Source: Deltaproteobacteria bacterium (GTDB lineage Bacteria; Desulfobacterota; Syntrophia; Syntrophales; Smithellaceae). From it: a stretch of 51,047 bases of DNA. The notes beneath the pieces were generated by a model. The model did no database searches and was not told the DNA's origin. It saw only the letters and a list, made by a program, of their open reading frames with translations. The DNA lies in assembly GCA_025361065.1 (NCBI GenBank), contig JANYAY010000061.1:1-51047 (forward strand), written 5' to 3'. The position numbers were made by a program, and so were the translations under genes. Shown here piece by piece: positions 27,631 to 35,035 of this stretch. Position 1 is the first letter of the stretch. Every line of letters starts with the position of its first letter.

Positions 27631-29775
27631 ATGTTACGAATTACTGATATTCTCGATAAAGCGCAATCTTACCTGCCCGCCGAAGAATTAGAAATGATCG
27701 AGAAAGCTTATATCTATTCGGCAACGGTACATCAAGGGCAGGTCAGACTATCCGGAGAACCATATCTTACTCACCCCATGGAAGTTGCAGGCATCCTCGT
27801 TGATATGAAGCTGGATGCGGCAACCATCATCAGCGGCTTATTACACGATACTGTAGAAGACACATTAACCACTCTGGAACAAATAGAAAAAGAGTTCGGC
27901 AAAGATGTTGCTTTCCTGGTCGGCGGATTGACCAAGTTAAGTCTAATATCTTTTGGTTCACAAGAAGAGAGGCTGGCCGAGAATTTCCGTAAAATGATCT
28001 TAGCTATGTCTGCGGATATCCGTATTCTGCTGGTGCGACTGGCCGATCGTATTCACAACATGAAAACATTGCAGTATCAGACCCCGGATAAAAGGGCTTA
28101 TATTGCTAAAGAAACTATGGATATCTACGCACCGCTGGCGAATCGTCTGGGGATTAACTGGATGAAAATATTGCTGGAAGACCTCTCCTTTAAATATTTG
28201 CATCCGGAAGAATATAATGAATTATCCCGGCGCGTGGTTAAAACCAAAGAATCACGCGACCTTTATACTGAAGAAGTAAAAAGTATTATTCGGCGCGAAC
28301 TGGAAAAGTTTTCCATTAAAGGAGAAGTGGAAGGGCGGGCAAAACATTTATACGGTATTTATAAAAAAATGCAGGAGCAACATCTCGATTTTGATGAAGT
28401 TTATGATCTTATCGCTTTTCGTCTGATCCTGGATTCCGATAATGTGAAATTATGTTATGAGGCGCTCAGTTCCGTCCATGCTTTATGGAAGCCGGTTCCG
28501 GGCAGATTTAAAGATTATATTGCGATGCCCAAAGCCAATAATTATCAATCTTTGCATACAACAGTCATCGGCCCTTACGGGGAGAGGCTGGAAATCCAGA
28601 TTCGGACGAAAGCAATGCATGAGTGGGCGGAAAAGGGCATTGCTGCTCACTGGAAATATAAAGAAGGCCGAACCTTTAAAGACGATGAAGATACTCAAAT
28701 AAAGAAACTTCGCGAAATGCTGGAAATGCAGCAGGAGATAAAAGATCCGCGGGAGTTCATGTCTAATCTGAAACTGGCGTTGTTTCCGGAGGAAGTCTAT
28801 GTCTTCACACCCAAAGGAGATGTTAAATCTTTTCCCAAGGGGGCAACGCCAATTGATTTTGCGTACAGCATTCATACCGATGTCGGGAACAAGTGCATCG
28901 GCGCCAAAGTTAACCGGAATATTGTTCCTCTGAAATATGAACTGCAAAATGGTGACCGGGTAGAGATCACGACGCAAGCCGGGCATCACCCCAGTAAGGA
29001 TTGGTTGAAATATGTTGTAACGACAAGAGCAATCTCCAAGATCAGGAATTGGATTAATCTGGAGGAGAAGAAAAGCTCTTTGGCGTTGGGACGCGATTTG
29101 CTGGATAAAGAATTTAAAAGGCATAATTTAAAATTAAGCACTTCCGTCAAATCGGAAGAAATAAGAAAATTGTTTGTTGAACATGGCGTAAATTCTCTTG
29201 ATGATCTGATATCTCAGGTCGGTTGTGGCCGTATTTCCGCCAAACAAATTGTCAATCATTTTCTTGTTGAGGAACTGGCTAAAATTCCGGGGCCGGCACT
29301 GGAAAAAGTTAAGAAAAAACCGGAAGCGACGCCGTCACTGGGCATATCATTAACCGGCATCGACAATGTGATGGTCAAGTTTGCCAAGTGTTGCAATCCT
29401 ATTCCCGGAGATGACATAGCCGGATATATATCACGGGGCCGCGGCATTACCGTGCATACGAGAAATTGCCCACATATCAAAAATCTCGACCCGGAAAGGA
29501 TTGTCGATGTTAATTGGGATGTCCGGGAGAAGCAGACTTATCCTGTTCGTATCAAAGTCGTCTGCGCCGACCGCAAAGGTATTTTAACTGAAGTCAGTTC
29601 GACGATCTCCTCATTTGATGTAAATATCAGTTACGCCCAGGTAGAAACAATTGATCTGATCGCTACCTGTAATTTTGTGATCGATGTGAACAATTTAAAA
29701 CAACTCAATCAAATAGTGCTGGCTATTAAACAATTGAAAGCAGTCAAATCCATCGAGAGAATGCGCAAATCCTGA
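27631..29775 (+). CDS. rel: Bifunctional (p)ppGpp synthase/hydrolase (Rel/SpoT)
   Basis: A 714-residue long RSH protein. Order: the HD hydrolase domain with HPMEVAGIL and the intact metal motif LLHDTVEDT; the synthetase domain with RAKHLYGIYKKM, YDLIAFRLI and the substrate stretch GRFKDYIAMPKANNYQSLH; TGS domain (VYVFTPKGDVKSFPKGAT); the zinc-finger/CC region with FAKCCNPIPGDDIAGYI; and a C-terminal ACT domain. Both catalytic halves look intact, so it should make and degrade the alarmone, as the single Rel enzyme does in most deltaproteobacteria. No promoter is obvious in the 79-bp gap after proS. Confidence 0.96.
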   Translation: MLRITDILDKAQSYLPAEELEMIEKAYIYSATVHQGQVRLSGEPYLTHPMEVAGILVDMKLDAATIISGLLHDTVEDTLTTLEQIEKEFGKDVAFLVGGLTKLSLISFGSQEERLAENFRKMILAMSADIRILLVRLADRIHNMKTLQYQTPDKRAYIAKETMDIYAPLANRLGINWMKILLEDLSFKYLHPEEYNELSRRVVKTKESRDLYTEEVKSIIRRELEKFSIKGEVEGRAKHLYGIYKKMQEQHLDFDEVYDLIAFRLILDSDNVKLCYEALSSVHALWKPVPGRFKDYIAMPKANNYQSLHTTVIGPYGERLEIQIRTKAMHEWAEKGIAAHWKYKEGRTFKDDEDTQIKKLREMLEMQQEIKDPREFMSNLKLALFPEEVYVFTPKGDVKSFPKGATPIDFAYSIHTDVGNKCIGAKVNRNIVPLKYELQNGDRVEITTQAGHHPSKDWLKYVVTTRAISKIRNWINLEEKKSSLALGRDLLDKEFKRHNLKLSTSVKSEEIRKLFVEHGVNSLDDLISQVGCGRISAKQIVNHFLVEELAKIPGPALEKVKKKPEATPSLGISLTGIDNVMVKFAKCCNPIPGDDIAGYISRGRGITVHTRNCPHIKNLDPERIVDVNWDVREKQTYPVRIKVVCADRKGILTEVSSTISSFDVNISYAQVETIDLIATCNFVIDVNNLKQLNQIVLAIKQLKAVKSIERMRKS

Positions 29776-29802
29776 AAAATACTAATCATAATCATTTGGA
29801 TG

Positions 29803-29830
29803 TTGACAAACATAGACAGTTTGCTATAAG
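29803..29830 (+). promoter_or_regulatory. Sigma-70 promoter of the amidase-rph-rdgB operon
   Basis: A perfect TTGACA (29803-29808) is followed, after 16 bp, by TATAAG (29825-29830). Predicted start near 29837, giving a leader of about 120 nt, which contains an inverted repeat annotated separately. Confidence 0.7.
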
Positions 29831-29881
29831 CCGTCTAGCAAAAGAATCATGAACAAATAAATGCTGGGAACGGCATAAGGT

Positions 29882-29925
29882 GCCGTAACGAAATATAGAA
29901 AATAAACAAATTATTTCGTAACGGC
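29882..29925 (+). promoter_or_regulatory. Leader inverted repeat upstream of the amidase gene
   Basis: The 13-bp arms GCCGTAACGAAAT and ATTTCGTAACGGC (one mismatch) enclose an 18-nt AT-rich loop. The stem lies in the predicted untranslated leader and could be an mRNA structure or an operator for a dimeric regulator. No T-run follows, so a terminator is unlikely. Confidence 0.5.
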
Positions 29926-29960
29926 TCCTAAGCAAGCGCAAACTTAGCTCAGGAGAAATG

Positions 29961-30653
29961 ATGATCTGGAGAACAAGAAAAGTACTAATTATTTCAGGAT
30001 TGCTGCTGCTCTTTGTCATTATTTGCGGAGTGCCGTATTCATCTGCTGCGGAGAAAAAACATCTGGTGGTGATTGATCCGGCTCACGGCGGTCAGGATAT
30101 CGGCGTCAAAATTACCGAGAGTGTTGGAGAAAAGGATGTTACACTGGCTATTGCTCTCGCATTGCAGAAGGAACTGGCAAAAGAGGGCAATTGGGAAATT
30201 GTCTTGACACGCGATGCGGATAAAGCAATCAGTTTTGAAGACCGCAGGAAAGCCATTGCCAAAATCAAGCCGGATTTATTCTTAAGTCTGCACATTAATG
30301 CCGGTTTTGGCAAGAGTGCAGCAGGATTTGAAATTTATTACCCCGGTTTTAAAGATATAACTGATCAAAAAAAACAGGTCAAAGATGGACAGAAAGATGT
30401 AAAGAATAAATATCTCAACGATTCCGTAAGACTCGCTCAGATTTTAAAAAAAAATCTGGATACATTGTTTCCCCGTAAAGAACGGGGCTTAAGGGAAGCC
30501 GACACACCCATTCTGGAAGGAATGAATATTCCGGCGGTAGTTGTGGAGATTGGCTTTGCCACAAATCCTGAGGAACGAAAGAAGCTGCTTGCCGCAAATA
30601 GTCAATCCGAAATAGCAAAAACTCTGGCCAAGAGCATTAAATTATTTTTTTAG
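29961..30653 (+). CDS. N-acetylmuramoyl-L-alanine amidase (Amidase_3)
   Basis: A 230-residue zinc amidase that cleaves the peptide from the glycan strand in peptidoglycan. A signal peptide or anchor (about 8-26, cut near SSAA) is followed by the Amidase_3 domain: [10 protein letters not shown] carries the first zinc histidine, SLHINAG the second, and [12 protein letters not shown] the catalytic glutamate. There is no AMIN domain, so it is a short form. AGGAG lies 5 nt before the second of two adjacent ATG codons, so I start at 29961; the first ATG at 29958 is possible. rph begins 8 bp after the stop. Confidence 0.93.
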   Translation: MIWRTRKVLIISGLLLLFVIICGVPYSSAAEKKHLVVIDPAHGGQDIGVKITESVGEKDVTLAIALALQKELAKEGNWEIVLTRDADKAISFEDRRKAIAKIKPDLFLSLHINAGFGKSAAGFEIYYPGFKDITDQKKQVKDGQKDVKNKYLNDSVRLAQILKKNLDTLFPRKERGLREADTPILEGMNIPAVVVEIGFATNPEERKKLLAANSQSEIAKTLAKSIKLFF

Positions 30654-30661
30654 GAGATGCA

Positions 30662-31390
30662 GTGATTAGAAGAAGTCTCGAGAGAAAGTGGGATGAACTG
30701 AGGCCCATTAAAATTACGAACAACTATTTAAAAGATTCAGCTTCTGTTCTTATTGAATTTGGCAATACGAAAGTTATTTGCACTGCAGCTCTGGATGATA
30801 AAACGGCGCCTTTCTTAAGGAACACGGGTAAAGGCTGGTTAACTGCTGAATACTCCATGCTACCGATGGCCACGCAGACGAGAACAGCACGGGAAGTTGT
30901 CCGCGGCCGCCAGGGTGGCCGGACTCACGAAATTCAGCGGCTGATCGGAAGATCTCTCCGGGCAGTCACGAATCTAACTGCTTTCGGTGAAAAAACTATT
31001 TATATTGATTGTGATGTTATTCAAGCGGACGGAGGAACAAGGACGGCATCAATTACCGGTGCGTTCGTTGCACTGGTGGATTTATTCAAAAAGATGAAGC
31101 AAGATGGTATCGTGGAAAAAATTCCCGTCATCGATTATGTATCGGCAATCAGTGTCGGTATTGTGGATAATGAAGTCATAATTGATCTGGAATATAAAGA
31201 AGATTCGCAAGCACAAGTCGATATGAATTTTGTAATGACGGGATCGGGTTTGTTTATTGAAGTTCAGGGCACTGCTGAACATCTGCCGTTCAATAAAGAG
31301 CAATTAGATAAAATGACCGAACTGGCCGCCACCGGCATCAAAAAAATTACCGCCAGGCAAAAAGAGATTACCGGTGATTGGCAGTCATGA
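30662..31390 (+). CDS. rph: Ribonuclease PH
   Basis: A 242-residue phosphorolytic 3'-5' exoribonuclease that trims tRNA 3' ends. Characteristic stretches are [19 protein letters not shown]-like at the start, [48 protein letters not shown] and [18 protein letters not shown]. Length is standard. It starts with GTG behind GGAGATG, and its stop overlaps the rdgB ATG by four bases. rph-rdgB is a widespread bacterial pair. Confidence 0.96.
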   Translation: MIRRSLERKWDELRPIKITNNYLKDSASVLIEFGNTKVICTAALDDKTAPFLRNTGKGWLTAEYSMLPMATQTRTAREVVRGRQGGRTHEIQRLIGRSLRAVTNLTAFGEKTIYIDCDVIQADGGTRTASITGAFVALVDLFKKMKQDGIVEKIPVIDYVSAISVGIVDNEVIIDLEYKEDSQAQVDMNFVMTGSGLFIEVQGTAEHLPFNKEQLDKMTELAATGIKKITARQKEITGDWQS

Positions 31391-31977
31391 AAATTGTTTT
31401 CGCATCCGGAAATGAGGGGAAAGTAAAAGAAGTCCAAGCAATGCTGGTAGGAACAGGGATTGAGATGGTCTCTCTTAAAAGTTATTCCGGCGTTCCGGAG
31501 ATTGTGGAAGACGGCACAAGTTTTCTGGCCAACGCATTAAAGAAAGCTAGAATTATTGCGGAATTTACCGGTGAAACAGTATTGGCGGATGACTCCGGTT
31601 TGCTGGTAAATATCTTAAATGGAGAACCGGGCATCTATTCTTCCCGTTATGCCGGCCTTGGGGCAACTGACGAAGAAAACAATGCCAAACTCTTAACTAA
31701 ATTGAAAAATATTCCTGCGGAAAAAAGAGTTGCTTCCTTTCAATGTGTTTTAGTTTTTTACAGAAAAGACGGGACTTTCGAATCCTTCGAAGGCAACTGG
31801 CAGGGGCAAATTATAGATGAACGACGTGGTGACAATGGCTTTGGTTATGATCCGATTTTCTGGATCCCGGAGCTGAAAATGACTGCCGCGGAACTACCGG
31901 CCGATATTAAGAACAAAGTAAGTCATCGCGGGCAGGCGGTTGCTAAATTCAAAAGCAGTCTGTTGATGAAAAGATAA
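31387..31977 (+). CDS. rdgB: XTP/dITP diphosphatase (RdgB/HAM1)
   Basis: A 196-residue nucleotide-pool cleaning enzyme that hydrolyses dITP, XTP and related purines. Signatures are [12 protein letters not shown] at the N-terminus, LADDSGLLV (catalytic aspartates) and the C-terminal SHRGQA. The ATG at 31387 overlaps the rph stop; a TTG reading three codons upstream has no advantage. The tRNA-Pro gene starts 12 bp after its stop and may be read from the same transcript. Confidence 0.95.
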   Translation: MKIVFASGNEGKVKEVQAMLVGTGIEMVSLKSYSGVPEIVEDGTSFLANALKKARIIAEFTGETVLADDSGLLVNILNGEPGIYSSRYAGLGATDEENNAKLLTKLKNIPAEKRVASFQCVLVFYRKDGTFESFEGNWQGQIIDERRGDNGFGYDPIFWIPELKMTAAELPADIKNKVSHRGQAVAKFKSSLLMKR

Positions 31978-31989
31978 AAGCATTAAAAA

Positions 31990-32066
31990 CGGGGCGTAGC
32001 GCAGCTTGGTAGCGCGCCTGCTTTGGGAGCAGGATGTCGCAGGTTCAAATCCTGCCGCCCCGACCA
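31990..32066 (+). tRNA. tRNA-Pro (anticodon TGG)
   Basis: A 77-nt cloverleaf. The acceptor stem pairs CGGGGCG with CGCCCCG, the anticodon stem CCTGC/GCAGG encloses TTTGGGA with anticodon TGG, and the T arm is GCAGG-TTCAAAT-CCTGC. The CCA end is encoded (32064-32066). Its T-arm and 3' end are the apparent integration site of a small island; an 18-bp copy lies at 33913-33930. Confidence 0.96.
32039..32056 (+). repeat. attL-like site in tRNA-Pro
   Basis: The 18-bp sequence GCAGGTTCAAATCCTGCC, the T-arm of tRNA-Pro, is repeated exactly at 33913-33930, bounding about 1.9 kb that contains an integrase remnant. Tyrosine integrases commonly recombine at tRNA 3' ends, so this is the likely left boundary. 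Confidence 0.6.
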
Positions 32067-32077
32067 TTTTAATGTAG

Positions 32078-32353
32078 TTATTTTGAATGCTTATCTATCT
32101 TGTTTTCGTTCAGTAAATATTCAGTAAACTCCACAACCTTGCCTCTGTTTTCCAAAGCTTCTAACATCCTCGTTGGTGTCCGTTTTACGTACTTGCGTGT
32201 CATATCCGTGGAAGTGTGAACGTAAATATCTCTGACCATTTCAAGGTCAACCCCATTGTCCAAAAGCTGAAAACCTAACGAGTGCAGGATGGCATTCTTC
32301 TGATTAATCTTTATTTCGGCAATTTGACGGTCAGACTTCCATATATCACGCAT
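32078..32353 (-). pseudogene. Tyrosine integrase C-terminal remnant
   Basis: A 91-residue reading frame whose second half resembles the end of phage-type integrases: HSLGFQLLDNGVDLEMV aligns with the HxLR...LL-G-D-L segment, and VHTSTDMTRKYVKRTP with the GHSS...T-Y segment carrying the nucleophilic tyrosine. The first arginine box and the HxLR arginine are absent or degraded, and nothing upstream continues the protein. It sits directly next to tRNA-Pro, pointing towards it, as integrases do. Called as a truncated remnant rather than an active recombinase. Confidence 0.72.
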
Positions 32354-32557
32354 CTTCCTTTCGTGATATATGGGCGTTTTCCGTCATAAGTGAAAATGTG
32401 TTCAGAGAATGATAGTCTATTAACCTTTAGTATTTCAAGCACTTGATTTTAAAAGTGGGAAGTGGTTACTTTTTCAGTATGTAACTAATGTAATTATCCG
32501 GTCCTGACCGATAAAAAGATCATCCTCAGAGCTTTCCCTCAAATAATTTGCATTAAT
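32354..32557. other. AT-rich spacer of the tRNA-Pro island
   Basis: This stretch between the integrase remnant and the CRP-like site holds no credible gene. It includes ATATATCACGAAAG-type sequence immediately before the remnant start. It is part of the 338-bp gap that ends with the regulatory region and leader described separately. Confidence 0.5.
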
Positions 32558-32573
32558 TGTGACGTATGTCACA
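32558..32573 (+). promoter_or_regulatory. CRP/FNR-family operator (perfect TGTGA-N6-TCACA)
   Basis: TGTGACGTATGTCACA matches the CRP-type consensus exactly. In deltaproteobacteria, related regulators such as HcpR recognise the same or a very similar palindrome. Its centre lies at 32565.5, 41.5 bp upstream of the start site predicted from the TATAAT at 32595, the position of a class II activator. Confidence 0.75.
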
Positions 32574-32594
32574 GAAGATTCTTCTTTTACCTTG

Positions 32595-32600
32595 TATAAT
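32595..32600 (+). promoter_or_regulatory. -10 box of the activator-dependent promoter
   Basis: A perfect TATAAT lacks a recognisable -35 box at 17 bp (CAGAAG stands there), which is typical when an activator replaces the -35 contact. Predicted transcription start is near 32607, some 30 nt before a 21-codon leader ORF. Confidence 0.68.
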
Positions 32601-32636
32601 TCCAGCCGTAAAAGACCTCAATGTAAGGAGGATTAC

Positions 32637-32702
32637 ATGTTTATGAAGAACAAACCAATACTTTACACAATTTCCGAAAGGAGAAAATACTATGCCAATT
32701 AA
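32637..32702 (+). CDS. 21-residue leader peptide ORF
   Basis: A short frame ATG...TAA behind a very strong ribosome site (TAAGGAGG, 5-6 nt spacing). The peptide begins MFMKNKPILYT and ends with the basic RRKYYAN. Its stop codon lies inside the start region of the next gene, whose own ribosome site AAAGGAG is within it, so translation of the leader may control or couple to the downstream gene. Too short for similarity evidence; called on ribosome site and arrangement. Confidence 0.5.
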   Translation: MFMKNKPILYTISERRKYYAN

Positions 32703-32997
32703 TCAAGTGTCACAGGTAGATGCCGCTTATATGATTATCCCGGCAACTGCAACAAATGCAAGCCAAACCGCTTCCCCAGACGCACCGGCAGAGCAAACAG
32801 CTCCCCAAGCGAAAACAAAGTCGACCACCGACACTGTATCAATAAGCAGCGCTGCCAAGGCGGCTTCAGAAGAAGCTAAAGTGACGGCTGCTCAAACTGC
32901 CAAAGAAGCGGAGAGATTGCTGGCAAAACAGGATGCTGAGAAAACAGTAACTGAAGCTCCCGCCAACAATATTAGTCTTACTGATCTATTTATATAG
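32692..32997 (+). CDS. Low-complexity 101-residue protein of the island
   Basis: A 101-residue protein that I do not recognise. It is rich in alanine, threonine and glutamine and has no membrane segment. It contains TTDTVSISSAAKAASEEA (about 44-61), a type of motif seen in short secreted or flagella-associated proteins, and then a charged helical stretch (AKEAERLLAKQDAEK). The ATG follows AAAGGAG and overlaps the leader ORF. It is expressed from a promoter with a perfect CRP-type site, so it may respond to an anaerobic or carbon signal. Confidence 0.65.
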   Translation: MPINQVSQVDAAYMIIPATATNASQTASPDAPAEQTAPQAKTKSTTDTVSISSAAKAASEEAKVTAAQTAKEAERLLAKQDAEKTVTEAPANNISLTDLFI

Positions 32998-33220
32998 CAG
33001 CAGTTCTTTCCCGAATTGCTTGTAAAGTATTTTCCTTTGCCTAAATGGAAAAGCTTCTGTTGTATAACCATATTCTCTCTAATAAAGTGAGTTCAAATAT
33101 CAAAAGCAGTGTCGATTCGGCTCTGCCAGGCGTCGCACTGGTAGATTACTATGTTGTGAAGGGCGCAAACGTATTTGCTTTATACCTCGTTGTAATATAT
33201 ATGATTTAGAAAAAAACAAT

Positions 33221-33706
33221 ATGCTGATAACTAAAAGAAAGAATTATTTAACTGAATTTTCACTTAAACAGAAACTTGTACCGACAATTTTGTTTGTACT
33301 GCTTTTTCTAGTAGGTCTTGTAATACTATTACAATATGAATTATTATACATAGGAGCTTACCTGATATTGTGGCTTGTATCATATCCAGTTATTTATGCA
33401 GGCACTTGTCGTTACTGTGCAAATTATGGCAAACCATGTCCTATTATACTTGAAGGAGGGATGGTTCACTGGGTTTTTGATCGGGTCAATAAACCATATG
33501 GAATGATGCAGCTTATCTGGGCATCTGTTGCTTATTTACTTCGTATTGTTGTCCCATTCATTATTATTATTCAAAACCAGTTATGGACATGGGGAATACT
33601 ATATGGGGCTACCTTTATAGGATTCTGGTTTTCCCATTTAAGGATTACCGGGTGTCCTAATTGTGTTAACTATCAATGCCCGCTTAATCCTGGCACAAAA
33701 TATTAG
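33221..33706 (+). CDS. Cysteine-rich four-helix membrane protein
   Basis: A 161-residue membrane protein with about four hydrophobic segments (about 20-38, 40-60, 97-118 and 122-139). Two similar cysteine clusters lie at the same kind of position after helices 2 and 4: CRYCANYGKPCP (63-74; C63, C66, C73) and CPNCVNYQCP (145-154; C145, C148, C153). The doubled CxxCxNY...CP pattern suggests a bound metal or a redox disulfide site. I recognise no family name. The ribosome site is poor, and base composition is more AT-rich than in the flanking housekeeping genes, consistent with acquired DNA. Confidence 0.65.
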   Translation: MLITKRKNYLTEFSLKQKLVPTILFVLLFLVGLVILLQYELLYIGAYLILWLVSYPVIYAGTCRYCANYGKPCPIILEGGMVHWVFDRVNKPYGMMQLIWASVAYLLRIVVPFIIIIQNQLWTWGILYGATFIGFWFSHLRITGCPNCVNYQCPLNPGTKY

Positions 33707-34042
33707 ATGATTGTTCCCGTCCAGCCTATTGTTGCGCTTCGGCTGATTTCTATGTTAAACCTTTCAAGTCGTAATTCACAACATCAGAAATATTCAAAAA
33801 CATTTGTTAATAGGTGCCGACAAAAATAAAAGAAGGAATATAAGTAGCCGTTATCAAATCATTATCATCATCAATTGATACATAATAATAACAGATATTT
33901 ACAATCGGCGGGGCAGGTTCAAATCCTGCCCCGCCCTAACCAATGATATCAAGGGATTTAATATTTGCTTGATTAAACGTTTTGACGGACATATTGTATT
34001 CGACGGGCGACAGTCCTCAGAAAAAACGGAAGGGAGATAAGG
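33707..34042. other. Right end of the island and upstream region of the dehydrogenase
   Basis: A 336-bp gap. The left part is AT-rich with no gene. It contains the tRNA T-arm copy (33913-33930) and then a possible promoter for the dehydrogenase: TTGATT (33969-33974), 17 bp, TATTGT (33992-33997). The ribosome site AAGGGAGATAAGG precedes the ATG at 34043. Confidence 0.5.
33913..33930 (+). repeat. attR-like copy of the tRNA-Pro T-arm
   Basis: Exact 18-bp copy of 32039-32056 within an 11-bp stem hairpin (GGCGGGGCAGG / CCTGCCCCGCC). It cannot fold a full tRNA because no D or anticodon arm precedes it and the acceptor spacing is wrong. Read as the right border of the integrated island. Confidence 0.55.
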
Positions 34043-34993
34043 ATGAAAAACCCTATTAAAATGGTATTTCTGGATGCGGTAACAGTAGGTGAAATTGACA
34101 ACCTTCCGGCTATTCAATCACAAGGCGAGTATACCGCCTACGAGACGACCTTGCCGGAGCAGCGCATGGAGCGGATACGCGGGCATAATGTCGTCCTCAC
34201 CAATAAAGTAGTCATTGACCGCGAGGTGATGGACGGATGTCCGGAGATTGAATTGATTTGTGTCGTGGCCACGGGGATGAATAATATCGATCTGGAGCAT
34301 GCCGCTAATAAGAGAATCACCGTAAAAAATGTCGCCGGATATTCTACCGAATCGGTGACCCAGAGCACTTTTTCCATGCTCTTCTATTTAATGCACAGCA
34401 GCGCCTACTATGATGACTATGTAAAATCGGGAGAGTACGCCAGAAGCCTGGTGTTCACCCATCAAGGCCGCATGTTCTGGGAATTAAAAAACAAGATCTT
34501 CGGAATTATCGGGATGGGAAACATCGGCAAACGGATCGCACAGGTAGCCCAAGCTTTTGGTGCACGTGTCGCCTATTACTCGACCTCGGGCAAAAATCTG
34601 GAAGGGACAGGTTACCCGCATCTGCCGCTGGACGAATTGTTGAGCACTGCCGATGTGGTATCCATTCACTGTCCGCTGAACAACGATACGCGGAATTTAC
34701 TCAACGAAGACCGGATCAAACGGATGAAACCAACGGCATATCTCCTGAATATGGGCCGGGGAGGCATTGTAGATGAACAGGCTTTGGCGAGTGCTATTGA
34801 TGAACACCGGATTGCCGGAGCCGCACTCGATGTGCTGACTTCCGAACCGATTTCCAAGGATAACCCACTTCTGCGGGTTCGCAATCCCGAAAAGATTTTC
34901 ATCACACCCCACATTGCATGGGCCAGCAGGGAAGCCCGCCGGTTGCTGATAGAAAAAACAGCCGAAAATGTCCGCAGTTATTTTGCGCAATAA
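34043..34993 (+). CDS. D-2-hydroxyacid dehydrogenase (hydroxypyruvate reductase-like)
   Basis: A 316-residue NAD(P)-dependent D-2-hydroxyacid dehydrogenase. The nucleotide-binding motif is GIIGMGNIGKRIAQVA (GxGxxG), and the catalytic residues sit in NMGRGGIVDEQ (Arg), LDVLTSEP (Glu) and FITPHIAW (His). It resembles glycerate dehydrogenase/hydroxypyruvate reductase; substrates such as hydroxypyruvate, glyoxylate or other 2-oxoacids are possible. It is the first gene after the tRNA-Pro island and is followed 42 bp later by the tandem flavodoxin gene. Confidence 0.9.
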   Translation: MKNPIKMVFLDAVTVGEIDNLPAIQSQGEYTAYETTLPEQRMERIRGHNVVLTNKVVIDREVMDGCPEIELICVVATGMNNIDLEHAANKRITVKNVAGYSTESVTQSTFSMLFYLMHSSAYYDDYVKSGEYARSLVFTHQGRMFWELKNKIFGIIGMGNIGKRIAQVAQAFGARVAYYSTSGKNLEGTGYPHLPLDELLSTADVVSIHCPLNNDTRNLLNEDRIKRMKPTAYLLNMGRGGIVDEQALASAIDEHRIAGAALDVLTSEPISKDNPLLRVRNPEKIFITPHIAWASREARRLLIEKTAENVRSYFAQ

Positions 34994-35035
34994 CTGCTTT
35001 AAGTTATCTTCATTAGACGAAAAGAGGAAAAGTCC

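Noticed and set aside
28483-29124. A 213-residue minus-strand frame inside rel/spoT
   Set aside because: Antisense shadow of an intact alarmone synthase/hydrolase without independent support.
33899-33935. A second tRNA gene
   Set aside because: Only the T arm is present; D and anticodon arms are missing and the acceptor spacing does not fit. Read as an att-site copy instead.
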